Of a DNA stretch of 64,000 nucleotides, positions 15,208-24,857 are shown piece by piece (the first letter of the stretch is position 1; every line of letters starts with the position of its first letter). This DNA comes from Gynuella sunshinyii YC6258 (GTDB lineage: Bacteria; Pseudomonadota; Gammaproteobacteria; Pseudomonadales; Natronospirillaceae): NCBI RefSeq assembly GCF_000940805.1, contig NZ_CP007142.1, positions 2,022,593-2,086,592 of the forward strand, read 5' to 3'. Under the pieces are notes generated by a model. That model searched no databases. It was not told the DNA's origin and worked only from the letters and a program-made list of their open reading frames with translations. The position numbers and the translations under genes were made by a program.

Positions 15208-18081
15208 ATGAAACAAACTATCAGAGTGTTTTCCGGCTTTGTCCTGTCCGTTGTTCTGCTCGGATGCCAGCCAACGTCCTACCAACCGATTGAGCATGGT
15301 GTTGTCATTCAGCCCCAGGAAGGAGCGGCAAGGCTGATCAGCGTGCAGGTTTACCGTGATAACATTTTTCGTATTACTGCATTGCCACATACCAATCCCG
15401 GTGTTCTGAGTGACAGTATTCAGGTGGTGGCTGAACCTGACGCCACATTCAAGGTCCGTCGCGAGCGAAATCAGATCAGAGTGTCTACTCACAAGGGGAG
15501 CGCACTGATCAACCCGCAAAACGGACATATTTCCATTTATGATGCCCGTGGAAACGTGCTACTGGATGCCGTAAACAGTGGCGAGTTTGGCCCGGTCACA
15601 GAAGATCCAACGACTCCGGATACCAACAGCTATGCCTTGAGACAGCAGTGGAATCAAAACACGGATGAAGGATTTTTCGGTCTTGGTCAGCATCAGAATG
15701 GAATAGTCAATTATGCTGGCAAGACTGTTGAACTGAGTACGCATAACCTGGAGTTTTCGGTGCCCATGCTGGTTTCCAGTCGTCGCTATGGCGTGCTATG
15801 GGATAATGCTTCCATCACCCGGCTGGGTGATCCGAATGGTTATCAGGCGTTGAATGAAAGTCTGGTCTTGTATGATGAAGACGGCGTAGCTGGTGGTTTG
15901 ACTGCCCGCTACTACGATGGTGATGAGCTATTGCTGACCCGCACCGAGGCCGAACCTGATTATCAGTTTCTGGTGAATAACAATGTCCGGGAGCATCCGT
16001 TTCCGGCAGAGCTTGGCGAGGTCTCCAATCCGCGCGTTATCTGGAACGGCAGTATTCAATCGGATACCAGTGGTGAGCATGTTTTCAAAATGTACAGCAG
16101 TGGCTATACCCGTTTGAGTTTTAATCATGAAGAGGTATTAAATCGCTGGCGCATGAACTGGAATCCCTGGTATCACGATGTGCACTTGAACATGACGGCC
16201 GGTCAGAAAGTGCCCATTGAAATCGATTGGAACTCCCAGGGAGGATATTTTCGCCTTAACCATATTCCACCTCGTCCACAGGCTGAGCAAAATTCTTTAT
16301 CTCTGGCGTCTGAGTCCGGCAAGGCCATCGATTATTATGTCATTCTCGGTACGGATTATGATGGTGTGATTTCCGGTTACCGGGAGTTAACCGGTGATGC
16401 GGTGATGCTACCAAAATGGGCTTATGGATTCTGGCAGAGCCGGGAGCGTTATCAGAACCAGGATGAACTGGTGAATGTGGTGCGTGAATATCGTCAACGC
16501 GGAATTCCATTGGATAATATCGTGTTGGACTGGTTCTACTGGCCTGAAGATGCCTGGGGCAGCCATCAGTTTGAAGCGCTGAATTTTCCCGATCCGCAGA
16601 AAATGGTGGAAGAGGTGCATGAACTCAATGCCAATATTATGATTTCTGTCTGGCCCAAATTTTACCCCACCACTGAGCACTACAAAGAGCTTGATGAGAA
16701 AGGTTATATGCTCAATAAAAATGTCGAGGTTGAAGCTAATCGCGACTGGGTGGGGCCTGGTTATCTGAACGGATTTTATGATCCGTATCCACGAGAAGCA
16801 CAACAGATCTTCTGGCGGCAGATACGCGATAATCTGAATGTGCTCGGTTTTGATGCCTGGTGGCTCGATGCCACTGAACCGGATATTCATTCCAATCTGA
16901 CCATCAGTAAACGCAAGGAAATCACCACCCCGCTCGCGGTTGGTTCGGGTACTGAATACTTTAATTCCTACGCGGTGCCCAACGCTGAAGGGGTTTATCT
17001 GGGTGAACGTGAAACCGATCCGGAAAAACGTTCGTTCATTCTGACCCGATCAGGATTTGGAGGTATTCAAAGAACCGGTGCGGCGGTCTGGAGTGGCGAT
17101 ACCGTCAGCCGTTGGTCAAACCTGAAAGACCAGATTGCGGCCGGTATTGGTGCAGGCCTGGCAGGGGTGCCAAACTGGAGCATGGATATCGGTGGATTTA
17201 CACCGGAAGATCAGTATCGCTATGGCAGTGATGGCATTGTGCACAATTATGCCGATATGCCGGCAGACTATGTACCTAACTGGCAGGAACTGAATCTGAG
17301 GTGGTTTCAATTTGGCGCATTTGTGCCGTTGTTTCGTTCCCACGGCCAAAATCCCTATCGGGAAATCTATAATATCGCCGAACAGGGATCAGACATTTAT
17401 GAATCCATGGTGTATTACGCCAGGTTGCGCTATCGGTTAATGCCCTACATTTATAGCGAAGCCGGTCATATGTATTTGAATGATGGTACGCTGATGCGGG
17501 GATTGGTCATGGATTTTATGGACGACCCGAATGTCTTTGAGATTAATGATCAATATATGTTTGGACCGGCGCTGTTGATCAATCCCGTGTACCAGCCAGG
17601 TGCCACTTCACGCCAGGTATATTTGCCTGAAGGAACGCGCTGGTACGATTTTTATTCTGGCAAGGCATATGAGGGTGGACAGAATATTGATGCCGCCGCC
17701 CCATTGACCCGTATGCCAATATTTGCCAGAGCCGGAGCGATTGTGCCTTCCGGACCAGAGATTCAGACAGTCTTTGAACAACCGGATGCCCCTCTACAAT
17801 TAACGGTTTATGCCGGCGCTGATGGTCAATACAACCTCTATGAGGATGACGGCAGCAGTTATGATTATGAGCATGGCGAATACAGCATTATTCCCATTCA
17901 TTACGATGATGACAGCCGTACGCTCAGTATTGGTTCCCGCCAGGGAAACTATGCTGGCATGCTCAAAGAGCGTGAGTTCCGGGTTCGTCTGGTAGAGGGT
18001 GAAAACGCTGAAGCCAGTACTTTCGATGCAGGGGCTATCATGGTTAATTACCGTGGCCAGGCATTGGATGTAACTCTGTAA
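15208..18081 (+). CDS. GH31 alpha-xylosidase-type lipoprotein with PA14 insert
   Basis: 957 residues. The lipoprotein signal ends in LLGC (residues about 16-19), so the enzyme is probably attached to a membrane facing the periplasm or outside. A PA14 domain (about 228-356, ending NSQGGYFRLNHIPPRP) is inserted before the catalytic barrel. The GH31 nucleophile motif is WWLDATEPD (Asp near 554) and the acid/base is in WSGDTVSRW (Asp near 631). This arrangement matches the Cellvibrio xyloglucan alpha-xylosidases, which remove xylose from the non-reducing end of xyloglucan oligosaccharides; that substrate is inferred. An acetylesterase-family gene nearby would suit the same pathway, although no GH5/GH74 or TonB receptor is present here. 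Confidence 0.93.
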   Translation: MKQTIRVFSGFVLSVVLLGCQPTSYQPIEHGVVIQPQEGAARLISVQVYRDNIFRITALPHTNPGVLSDSIQVVAEPDATFKVRRERNQIRVSTHKGSALINPQNGHISIYDARGNVLLDAVNSGEFGPVTEDPTTPDTNSYALRQQWNQNTDEGFFGLGQHQNGIVNYAGKTVELSTHNLEFSVPMLVSSRRYGVLWDNASITRLGDPNGYQALNESLVLYDEDGVAGGLTARYYDGDELLLTRTEAEPDYQFLVNNNVREHPFPAELGEVSNPRVIWNGSIQSDTSGEHVFKMYSSGYTRLSFNHEEVLNRWRMNWNPWYHDVHLNMTAGQKVPIEIDWNSQGGYFRLNHIPPRPQAEQNSLSLASESGKAIDYYVILGTDYDGVISGYRELTGDAVMLPKWAYGFWQSRERYQNQDELVNVVREYRQRGIPLDNIVLDWFYWPEDAWGSHQFEALNFPDPQKMVEEVHELNANIMISVWPKFYPTTEHYKELDEKGYMLNKNVEVEANRDWVGPGYLNGFYDPYPREAQQIFWRQIRDNLNVLGFDAWWLDATEPDIHSNLTISKRKEITTPLAVGSGTEYFNSYAVPNAEGVYLGERETDPEKRSFILTRSGFGGIQRTGAAVWSGDTVSRWSNLKDQIAAGIGAGLAGVPNWSMDIGGFTPEDQYRYGSDGIVHNYADMPADYVPNWQELNLRWFQFGAFVPLFRSHGQNPYREIYNIAEQGSDIYESMVYYARLRYRLMPYIYSEAGHMYLNDGTLMRGLVMDFMDDPNVFEINDQYMFGPALLINPVYQPGATSRQVYLPEGTRWYDFYSGKAYEGGQNIDAAAPLTRMPIFARAGAIVPSGPEIQTVFEQPDAPLQLTVYAGADGQYNLYEDDGSSYDYEHGEYSIIPIHYDDDSRTLSIGSRQGNYAGMLKEREFRVRLVEGENAEASTFDAGAIMVNYRGQALDVTL

Positions 18082-18090
18082 TCTATTAAC

Positions 18091-18131
18091 CAGGCCATCA
18101 ATGAGATCGTCTTGATCTCCTTGATGGCTGC
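18091..18131. terminator. Terminator-like hairpin between convergent genes
   Basis: GCCATCAATGAGATC and GATCTCCTTGATGGC form a 15-base stem with one mismatch and a five-base loop. There is no clear T run on either side, so termination by this hairpin is likely but not certain. Confidence 0.55.
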
Positions 18132-18133
18132 CG

Positions 18134-18844
18134 TTAAAGCTTGAACATATCCAGAAAACCTTTCATAAAACGCCGGCTGACTGGCAACTCAGCACCGTTA
18201 CGGGTGTGAAGGCTCGCGGAGCCATTATCCATAATCTCGATCTCGGCGATGGCCTGGGGGTGTACCAGATACTGTCGATGACAGCGGAGCATTGAGGTTT
18301 TTTCTTCGAGAACTTTCAGGCTTAATTGCGAATGCAGCTGTGTATTGGCCGTATTGATATGCACGCCACTTTGATCTGAAAACGCATATTCGACATCCTG
18401 TAACTGAATCAGTTTAATACGGTTCTGATAGTAACAGGGTATCAATTTCAGTGACTGATGTGGGACCGCCTGAACCTGACGAGTGGCAAGTGCCTGACTC
18501 AGACGTTTGACCGTTTTAGCCAGACGTTTGGGCTCTACGGGTTTGAGCAGGTAGTCAAACGCATTATCTTCAAACGCCTGGATGGCATACTGATCATAGG
18601 CGGTCACAAAGACAACCAGCGGTCGCTCCTGTTCATCCAGCATGTTTACCAGTTCAAGCCCGGTAACCTGAGGCATTTGTACATCGACAAACATGACATC
18701 GACTTGCAGTTGGCGAATATGCTTCAAACACTCTATGGCATTCGGGAATTCCGCCACGACCTCGCACTCCCCCAGTAGTGCCAGTTGCTCTGCCAGTTCC
18801 TCTCTGGCCAGAGCTTCATCATCAACCAATATGGCTTTCAACAT
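18134..18844 (-). CDS. btsR: LytTR response regulator, BtsR (YehT) type
   Basis: 236 residues, near the size of E. coli BtsR (239). The receiver domain shows VDDEALARE at the N-terminus, the phospho-acceptor Asp in VMFVDVQMP (near 54), and the switch residues in FVTAYDQYAIQAFEDNAFDYLLKP. The C-terminal LytTR DNA-binding domain has LRCHRQYLV and ELPVSRRFMKG. It follows the sensor kinase gene by 41 bases on the same strand. In E. coli, BtsSR responds to extracellular pyruvate and activates the pyruvate carrier gene btsT; the CstA-family gene at 6607-8034 is the obvious candidate target. Confidence 0.9.
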   Translation of the reverse strand: MLKAILVDDEALAREELAEQLALLGECEVVAEFPNAIECLKHIRQLQVDVMFVDVQMPQVTGLELVNMLDEQERPLVVFVTAYDQYAIQAFEDNAFDYLLKPVEPKRLAKTVKRLSQALATRQVQAVPHQSLKLIPCYYQNRIKLIQLQDVEYAFSDQSGVHINTANTQLHSQLSLKVLEEKTSMLRCHRQYLVHPQAIAEIEIMDNGSASLHTRNGAELPVSRRFMKGFLDMFKL

Positions 18845-18885
18845 GTTTTCAGGTGTCCGCTATTGTTGTTATGGCCTGGATCAGG

Positions 18886-20586
18886 TTACTCGTTTTGCAA
18901 GGGCACCAGCACCCGGGTGTAGCGGTGTGGTTCCGATTCCACCAGCAAACCGTTTTGTGATCCCAGCAGATTTTTCAGGCGAGTGTTGACGATATGCAGG
19001 CCGAGTCCCTGATGTTCTGGACTGTTGCTTTGCAGAGGGTCCTCATCGGGATAGAGGCCGGCATTGTCTTCGATGACCAGATAAGGTCGTTCTTCCCGGA
19101 CCGTACTGTACAGTTTTAACTCACCGGTTTCGAGTGACTGCGAGGTGCCATGTTTTATAGCGTTCTCTACCAGAGGCTGAACCGTAAAGCTGGGTAACCG
19201 ATACTGTTCAAAAGCGCTGTCTATATCCTGAGAAATAACCAGTTGATCAGAAAACCGGGTTTGCTCCACATGCAGGTAAGAGCGCGTATGTTCCAGCTCC
19301 TGAGCCAGAGTTGAAATATCCTCTGTGCGCTTCAGGTTGGTACGCAAAAAAATCGCCAGATCACCCACCAACTCTCTGGCTTTGTTCGCATCCTTACGAA
19401 TCACTGCTGTGATGGTATTCAAAGCATTGAACAGAAAATGGGGATTGATTTGAGCGCGGACCAGTTTGAGTTCAGATTCCACCAGTAATTGTTTTTGCTG
19501 TTGATAACGACTGTTCAATAACTGCTCTTCCAGAATATGCGCTATCCCTTCGCCGAGCGTCCGGTTGATATTCAAAAACAACCTGCGCTTGGATTCGTAC
19601 AGTTTGACTGTGCCAATCACTTCATTATCTGACCGTAACGGAATGACCAGCGTCGAACCCAGAGGGCAGTTCTTTTGCCGCGAACACTTATAAGGAACAT
19701 CAATACCGTCCACAAACATGACCTGATTATGCTCTATGGCATGCAGGGTTACTTTTGAGGAAATAGGTTTTCCGGGTAGATGGTGATCATCACCCATGCC
19801 GACAAAGGCGATGACCTGCTCACGATCGGTTAGTGCAACCGCTGACACGCCTGTTTCCTCAAGAATGATTCTGGCCACATCGTTTGCATGTTCACGATCA
19901 AAGCCGTGGCGGAAAATACCCATCATTCGCGAAGCGAGTTGCAGGGCTTTGGCGGAGTACGTAACACTGTATTTTTCATAAATGGATTTACGGTCCCGTA
20001 TCATTGCCATGAATAAACCTGCGCCGATGGAGTTGGCTACCAGCATGGGGGTGGCAATCAGGCTGACCAGGTGAACGGCCTCTGTAAATGGTTTGGCAAC
20101 TAACAGAATAATCAGCATCTGACTGACCTCTGCACAAAAAGTAACAATCGCGGCCAACATTGGCGAGTACAACGCATCAGGATTGCGACGACTTTTGAGA
20201 ATAAAGAAATGTACCAGACCAGCCAGTAACCCTTCCCAGGTGGTGGAAATAGCACAGGCAAGATCCGTAAAACCTCCCAGAGTGTAACGGTGCAGCCCCC
20301 CGGTCAGCCCGACCAGAAAACCAATTACCGGACCACCAAACAGCCCCCCCAATACCGCACCCACGGCCCGGGTATTGGCGATGGCGTCATTGACTGGTTG
20401 ACCAAAATAGGTGCCCAGAATACAGAAACCGGAAAAAATCAGATAAATCAAAATCTTATGGGGCAGCCGCAATGACAGGTTGGTCATCGGGGCAAAAACA
20501 GGGGTGCGGCTGAACAAATAAGCGATAACCAGAAAAATGCTCATCTGTTGCGCCAGAGATAACAACAATCGCCAATCGAAAGACAT
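18886..20586 (-). CDS. btsS: LytS-family sensor histidine kinase, BtsS type
   Basis: 566 residues, near the size of E. coli BtsS (561). The N-terminal third is the 5TM-Lyt membrane sensor (segments around residues 10-200, with GYFGQPVND-like TYFGQPVNDAIANTRAVG). A GAF domain follows (about 225-345) including the Cys pair in KCSRQKNCPLGSTLVIPL, a feature of BtsS-like proteins. The kinase core has the phospho-His in NPHFLFNALNTI, then PLVENAIKHG (N box) and GLGLHIVNTRL. It would sense a ligand at the membrane, pyruvate in E. coli BtsS, and phosphorylate the adjacent LytTR regulator. Upstream of its start lies a 300-base gap, the likely promoter. Confidence 0.9.
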   Translation of the reverse strand: MSFDWRLLLSLAQQMSIFLVIAYLFSRTPVFAPMTNLSLRLPHKILIYLIFSGFCILGTYFGQPVNDAIANTRAVGAVLGGLFGGPVIGFLVGLTGGLHRYTLGGFTDLACAISTTWEGLLAGLVHFFILKSRRNPDALYSPMLAAIVTFCAEVSQMLIILLVAKPFTEAVHLVSLIATPMLVANSIGAGLFMAMIRDRKSIYEKYSVTYSAKALQLASRMMGIFRHGFDREHANDVARIILEETGVSAVALTDREQVIAFVGMGDDHHLPGKPISSKVTLHAIEHNQVMFVDGIDVPYKCSRQKNCPLGSTLVIPLRSDNEVIGTVKLYESKRRLFLNINRTLGEGIAHILEEQLLNSRYQQQKQLLVESELKLVRAQINPHFLFNALNTITAVIRKDANKARELVGDLAIFLRTNLKRTEDISTLAQELEHTRSYLHVEQTRFSDQLVISQDIDSAFEQYRLPSFTVQPLVENAIKHGTSQSLETGELKLYSTVREERPYLVIEDNAGLYPDEDPLQSNSPEHQGLGLHIVNTRLKNLLGSQNGLLVESEPHRYTRVLVPLQNE

Positions 20587-20892
20587 AATTACGGCCTTAC
20601 TTCATCCAAAACTGCTTTGCAAGTGTAGCATGAACAAGCGTCTCCACACCTGATGATTGAAGCACCTCACCCAGGCTACCGGTCAGGATATATCTGCCGC
20701 GGGGTATGTCAAAATTCCTTATAAGGGCGAACTTCGTAGCGGTCACTCACAGGATAAGTGCCTGTTTTTGACTTCCCAATACCTGATTCCGTGTTTTCCG
20801 TTTGGCAAGGTTATTTTTATTATTAAGATAACAATTTAACAGGAGTGGGTGCATACGGACAAATGCCAATAATCATTACTTTGCCGGCTGAG
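20587..20892. other. Intergenic region
   Basis: No credible gene. A 60-codon frame on the plus strand has no ribosome site. The region should hold the promoter of the btsS-btsR pair on the minus strand, but I cannot point to a convincing -35/-10 pair. Confidence 0.5.
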
Positions 20893-21297
20893 TTAAACGA
20901 AAGCCATCACAACAGCGGTAACCATACCGGCCAGGACAATCGACAGGATCAGAGCTTTTGAGTCCTCCCGAACGATAGCGGGATCAATTGGAATAACCGG
21001 CCAGTAACAGGTTTCATAAAGTGGCTTGAATCTGCGAGAACCAAAGAAGAACAGGAGCATGACAGATGTGGAAGACAGAACCGCAAAACCCATTCCATAG
21101 TGGCTATTGACATACTGAGCCATAAATGTATTCAACAGTACAAAAGCAAAAAAGCCAATATTCCACACGGTAGCTTGCTTTGGATTGAGGCACTTTTGAT
21201 GAACATTGTATTGGGCTCCACAATGCTTGCATTTCAACCGAAAAGACAGCCTGAATCCTTTGGTTTTAATGTCTTGATGACAATTCTGGCACAACAT
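20893..21297 (-). CDS. Small membrane protein with N-terminal zinc ribbon
   Basis: 134 residues. Two cysteine pairs (CQNC at residues 3-6 and CKHC near 23-26) form a probable zinc ribbon at the N-terminus. Two membrane segments follow (about 46-62 and 69-87) and a third lies at the C-terminus (LILSIVLAGMVTAVVMAFV). A strong ribosome site (AGGGAG and GAGGA) precedes the ATG. Zinc-ribbon membrane proteins of this size are widespread and mostly uncharacterised; no function can be assigned. Confidence 0.8.
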   Translation of the reverse strand: MLCQNCHQDIKTKGFRLSFRLKCKHCGAQYNVHQKCLNPKQATVWNIGFFAFVLLNTFMAQYVNSHYGMGFAVLSSTSVMLLFFFGSRRFKPLYETCYWPVIPIDPAIVREDSKALILSIVLAGMVTAVVMAFV

Positions 21298-21492
21298 TCC
21301 TCGCTCTCCCTGATATCCGGAAGAGTACTATAGGTATTTGAATGAGTAATTGCCATAGAGTAGTGTTGACAGCATGTGAGCGAAAATATCGTTGAGTGAG
21401 AAATAGAAAAATACGAAAAAAGAACCTGTTAATACTCGTGGTTATGGCGTGGCGGCTCTCTTTTCAAGAGACGCCATTCAGCTTAAAAAATA

Positions 21493-21819
21493 TCAGTTCG
21501 AAAACACCTTGACTGACATTAAATTCATTAAATTATTACTACCACAACCATCAACATATAACTGAACTTTGGCGTGTGTGTGGAGAGCAGACAGGAGCAT
21601 GGATGAAAGCAGGTCAAATTGCGGATGAGAGCTTTCGAGAACATAGCGCTTATCTGTAGAACTGCAGTTTTCACTTTATAGTGACAAGTCCGTATTGATA
21701 TACAGGTTTGATCCACCCCAGCCATTTGCCAGTGCCTTGACCATTTGTGGTTTAAGAGCTGCTGCTGCATGAGAATATGCAGAGGCAAATAGCATGATTG
21801 AGAATAGATATTTGTTCAA
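21493..21819 (-). pseudogene. Small secreted protein gene with internal stop
   Basis: A TTG start (21817-21819) follows AAGGAG. The product begins with a signal peptide (LNKYLFSIMLFASAYSHAAA). A TAA at 21676-21678 interrupts the frame, yet the same frame continues with credible protein to a TGA at 21493-21495: CSSTDKRYVLESSHPQF then DLLSSMLLSALHTHAKVQLYVDGC. The second half matches the pattern of three other small secreted proteins in this window (22806, 37702, 40133): a segment ending in a Cys, a short hydrophobic strand, ML(S)xLLSA, then K-x-hydrophobic strand and a Cys. The total of 108 codons equals the family size. One nonsense mutation explains it; stop read-through is a less likely alternative. 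Confidence 0.65.
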
Positions 21820-22805
21820 GAGTTTCTCCTTGCATCTTAAATTGCATGAATGTATTGAAGTTCCGTGGGTCGAAAATATCAGACGTCTGGTCTGGGGGGT
21901 AATTAATATCGAAATTCGGAATTTTCTAACATGATCGGGAAGGCCCATTATTCCAGCTGCAATCAGTGTGGTAAATATATCGTGTTTATCATAATGACTA
22001 CATGATCAAGGTATGTTTCCGTATCCATACTTATGAACGCAAGACTTTGAAAGGCCTCCTTTAATAAAAAATGGCAGATTAAAATTTGTTTTTATTAACT
22101 TGGCATTGGCCCATGGTGATGCGTCCGAGCATCACTATTAACCCGACATATTTAATTTCCGGATTAATAGATTGAGTATTGTCGAACCCCACTCAAAATC
22201 GTTTTCTCTCCAAATTCCTTGATACGCCAGTAATTCATCCTCTGTAAAACAGCGGCATCGTCTTTTTGAAAATATGTCTTCAAGTCAGTATTCAAATGAA
22301 AGTCGCTTTCGTACTTTTCTTGTTGGCAGAAGTGAAAGGTGCTGCTCATGCTTCCAGAAGATACTTGTTTACATTATTTGTATATTTTTTACACAAAAAT
22401 ATGAGCTGTTTTGTTGTATTTTGAAAAATCAATTATTTTAATCGTTTTTTTGTGAATTGTTTCACATTTTTTAAGTGAATCTGGTTTGTTGATTGGTCAA
22501 CAATTCGTGCACAATTTGCGGAAATTGAGTATTGGACTGCATTTTCTTGATTAAAAAATACTCAGATTGGTTTGGTGTTCAAGGATTTTGATAATGGAAA
22601 TGTTGTATGAGAAGGATCTGGTTCAAAACTCCGTTCTTCCCCCCCCCCAGCACAACATTTCATTTTACATATCCCACCATAAAGAGATGCTTTGTTTTAT
22701 TTGTTGTTATTAGATCTTCATAAATCAATGTTTATATCTCTATTCTGAGACTTTGAATTTAATTTTTGACCTTGTAGTTAAGATATTTAAAAGTGAGTTT
22801 AAAAT
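21820..22805. other. AT-rich intergenic region with a poly-C tract
   Basis: No convincing gene in nearly 1 kb. A 61-codon frame on the minus strand (22164-22349) has only a weak ribosome site. A run of ten C (22639-22648) stands out in very AT-rich sequence 158 bases before the start of the next gene. Confidence 0.5.
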
Positions 22806-23144
22806 ATGAAAAAAATTAGAAATCTTGCCTTTATCTGTGCATTGTTCTGCTCGGCTTTTGCTTTTTCAGGAACTGTTGAAAACACCACTATTAATAGACT
22901 GGAAATGTCAAAGTCCCAAGAGAATTGGGTGTTGATTGATGTAAATGGCTCCAAGAGCGATTGTACTGTTCTTGCTAGTTGGGATTTTGCTTTAAGAACA
23001 GACAGTGATTATGGAAAGCAGATGTTGTCACTCCTGATGTCTGCATATATTGCCGGCAAAAAAATTACTCTGATAGGTTACTCCTCTCCGGTATGTGGTT
23101 ATTTGGATATAGAAGAGTTGGATAAAATACGAACTACCAAATAG
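22806..23144 (+). CDS. Small secreted protein, family A member
   Basis: 112 residues with a signal peptide (MKKIRNLAFICALFCSAFAFS). The mature part carries two cysteines (KSDCTVLASWDF and PVCGYLDIEEL) either side of the block GKQMLSLLMSAYIAGKKITL. The same order (Cys, hydrophobic strand ending in D/S, G-x-x-M-L-S-x-L-x-S-A, basic residue, strand, Cys) is seen at 21493-21819, 37702-38094 and 40133-40459. The family is not one I can name; the pattern suggests a small disulfide-linked beta fold in the periplasm or outside the cell. No partner gene is adjacent. Confidence 0.8.
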   Translation: MKKIRNLAFICALFCSAFAFSGTVENTTINRLEMSKSQENWVLIDVNGSKSDCTVLASWDFALRTDSDYGKQMLSLLMSAYIAGKKITLIGYSSPVCGYLDIEELDKIRTTK

Positions 23145-23311
23145 GGGTAGGAAGCCTCTTACATCCGTCTAGATTGTCAGCAGATTGTTTTTGGGGTGGA
23201 AAAGGGGGTTGTTTTAGAGAGATATCGTGCTCAGGTCTTCGTTACACGGTGTTAAGCTCTAAGGCTATCTGGAATTGTGACTTATTGCTTAAAAATCATT
23301 AATTAAATATA

Positions 23312-24403
23312 TTAACCCGGCGAAAAAGAATATCTGATACAATGGTCCAATGGAAACGACAACAGACACAAGAAAACTACCACGAGAAGTGATCGAAGAA
23401 AAACGCCGCATGGCACATCGGTTACGCATGCGTGGATTCACACGCGCAGAGATTGGTCAAGAGCTCGGCGGCGTACATCCAGATACGATCGGTCGATGGT
23501 TAAAGCTCGACACAACCAACCTCACTGTCAATCGAGGGGGCGTAAGCAGGGAGAAGCAAGACGGTTATCTGCTGACCAGGAAAAACACATTAGATCACAG
23601 ATCATCGACAAAACGCCCGACCAGTTAAAACTGGATTATGTCTTGTGGACACGAAAAGCCGTGTGCGAGTTGATTGAGCAGGAATTCAAGATCCAGTTGC
23701 CAGTGAGAACGGTCGGTGATTATCTCAAACGTTGGGGCATGACCCCCCAAAAACCTGCAAAGCGAGCGTACGAGCAAAATCCGAAAGCCGTTCAACAGTG
23801 GTTGGATGACGATTATCCGAAGATCAAAAGCTCAAGCAAAACGTGAAAACGCAGAGATATACTGGGGCGATGAGACGGGTATGCGTAATGACAGCCAGCA
23901 CGAACGAGGCTATGCCCCAAAAGGAAAGACACCGGTTGTTCGGCTTAATGCCAACCGTACTTCCACCAATATGATTTTGGCGGTGACCAATCAGGGAAAA
24001 GTTCGATTTAAGATATTCGATGGGTCAATGAATACCGACATTCTGATTGATTTTTGTGAGCGTATCATCAAAAGCGCGGGCAGAAAGGTCTATCTGATAT
24101 TGGATAATCTTCGTGTTCACCACGCAAAACTATTTAAAGCTTGGCAGGAAAAACATCGGGCAGACATAGCGGTATTTTATTTACCATCCTACTCACCGGA
24201 ACTGAATCCGGATGAATATTTGAATTGTGATTTGAAAGCAGGTGTTCACAGTGGCAAGCCAGCGAGAAACAAAGAAAAATTAAAGAAAAAAGTTCGAAGT
24301 CATATGCAGATGTTACAAAAGAAACCTGGTCGAGTGCGGAAATATTTTATCCATAAAAAAATTGCTTACGCTGCATAACAGGTATGTTTAATCGCCGGGT
24401 TAA
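23312..24403 (+). mobile_element. IS630-family insertion sequence, inactive
   Basis: Terminal inverted repeats TTAACCCGGCGA (23312-23323) and TCGCCGGGTTAA (24392-24403) enclose a broken IS630-type transposase gene. The ends overlap TA dinucleotides, consistent with the TA target preference of the family. Length about 1,090 bases is typical. Confidence 0.85.
23350..24378 (+). pseudogene. IS630 transposase with two frameshifts
   Basis: Three frames must be joined to read the protein. Frame one (23350 on) gives the N-terminal helix-turn-helix (RMRGFTRAEIGQELGGVHPD, GRWLK); a shift near 23510 leads to GRKQGEARRLSADQEKHI and QLPVRTVGDYLKRWGMTPQK; a second shift near 23820 leads to the catalytic part with YWGDETGMRND, LILDNLRVHHAK and LPSYSPELNPDEY, the DDE residues. 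The catalytic residues survive but the frame does not, so the element cannot move by itself unless frameshifting occurs at both places. Confidence 0.85.
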
Positions 24404-24740
24404 TAGTTATGAGTGGGCATTGTTGGCTGCAAAAATAGTGGACTATACCGATGGGGAGGTTAGTGAAAAAATACTTGCATTCTTGTCCTATTTATTGCCT
24501 GACAGAATTGAGCTGCTTTCCTTGTTATTCGATGCGGATAAAAATATAACGTATAAAATTGCTGCGATAGTAGATCCCAGTCCAGAGCTAAGGTTAGATA
24601 TCGATAATCCTTGTCTGCGTTTTAATAGAATATACTCCAATTTGAATATTGAACGGCAAAGAAAAATAAATGAATTCGAACAAACTCTTCTTAAAATAGT
24701 AAACGGAAATTTAGATTATTATAATTGCAAGATAGAATGA
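24384..24740 (+). CDS. Hypothetical protein fragment beside the IS630 end
   Basis: 118 codons beginning inside the IS630 right end, so the first residues are IS-derived and the true 5' end was probably lost on insertion. The remainder (EWALLAAKIVDYTDGEVSEK, LSLLFDADKNITYKIAAIVD) is acidic and helical with no signal peptide. Codon use is AT-rich like the toxin-immunity region that follows, so an immunity-type remnant is possible. Not recognised. Confidence 0.4.
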   Translation: MFNRRVNSYEWALLAAKIVDYTDGEVSEKILAFLSYLLPDRIELLSLLFDADKNITYKIAAIVDPSPELRLDIDNPCLRFNRIYSNLNIERQRKINEFEQTLLKIVNGNLDYYNCKIE

Positions 24741-24742
24741 AA

Positions 24743-24827
24743 ATTTTGGCCACCGCGAGCATTGGTTGGTTTCGCGCCAGCGGTTATTATCCTATGTTCA
24801 CACCATTGATATCTGTGCTCCTGCGAT
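24743..24827 (+). pseudogene. REP-associated transposase fragment
   Basis: The stretch translates as a close match to residues about 38-67 of the intact transposase at 36337-37416 (here HWLVSRQRLLSYVHTIDIC; there QWLVSRLRFLSYVYAIDIC) and stops matching just before the catalytic NHYH motif. It lies eight bases before the first repeat copy of the toxin array. Confidence 0.7.
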
Positions 24828-24834
24828 AAGGGAT

Positions 24835-24857
24835 AAAAAGGATACCCAAAAAACTTG
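24835..24857 (+). repeat. Array repeat copy 1 (degenerate)
   Basis: AAAGGATACCCAAAAAACTTG, a diverged copy of the core TAGGACACCCAAAAACTTG that separates modules of the toxin-immunity array. Confidence 0.55.

Noticed and set aside
22164-22349. 61-codon minus-strand frame
   Set aside because: Weak ribosome site and no recognisable feature; could not be separated from chance.
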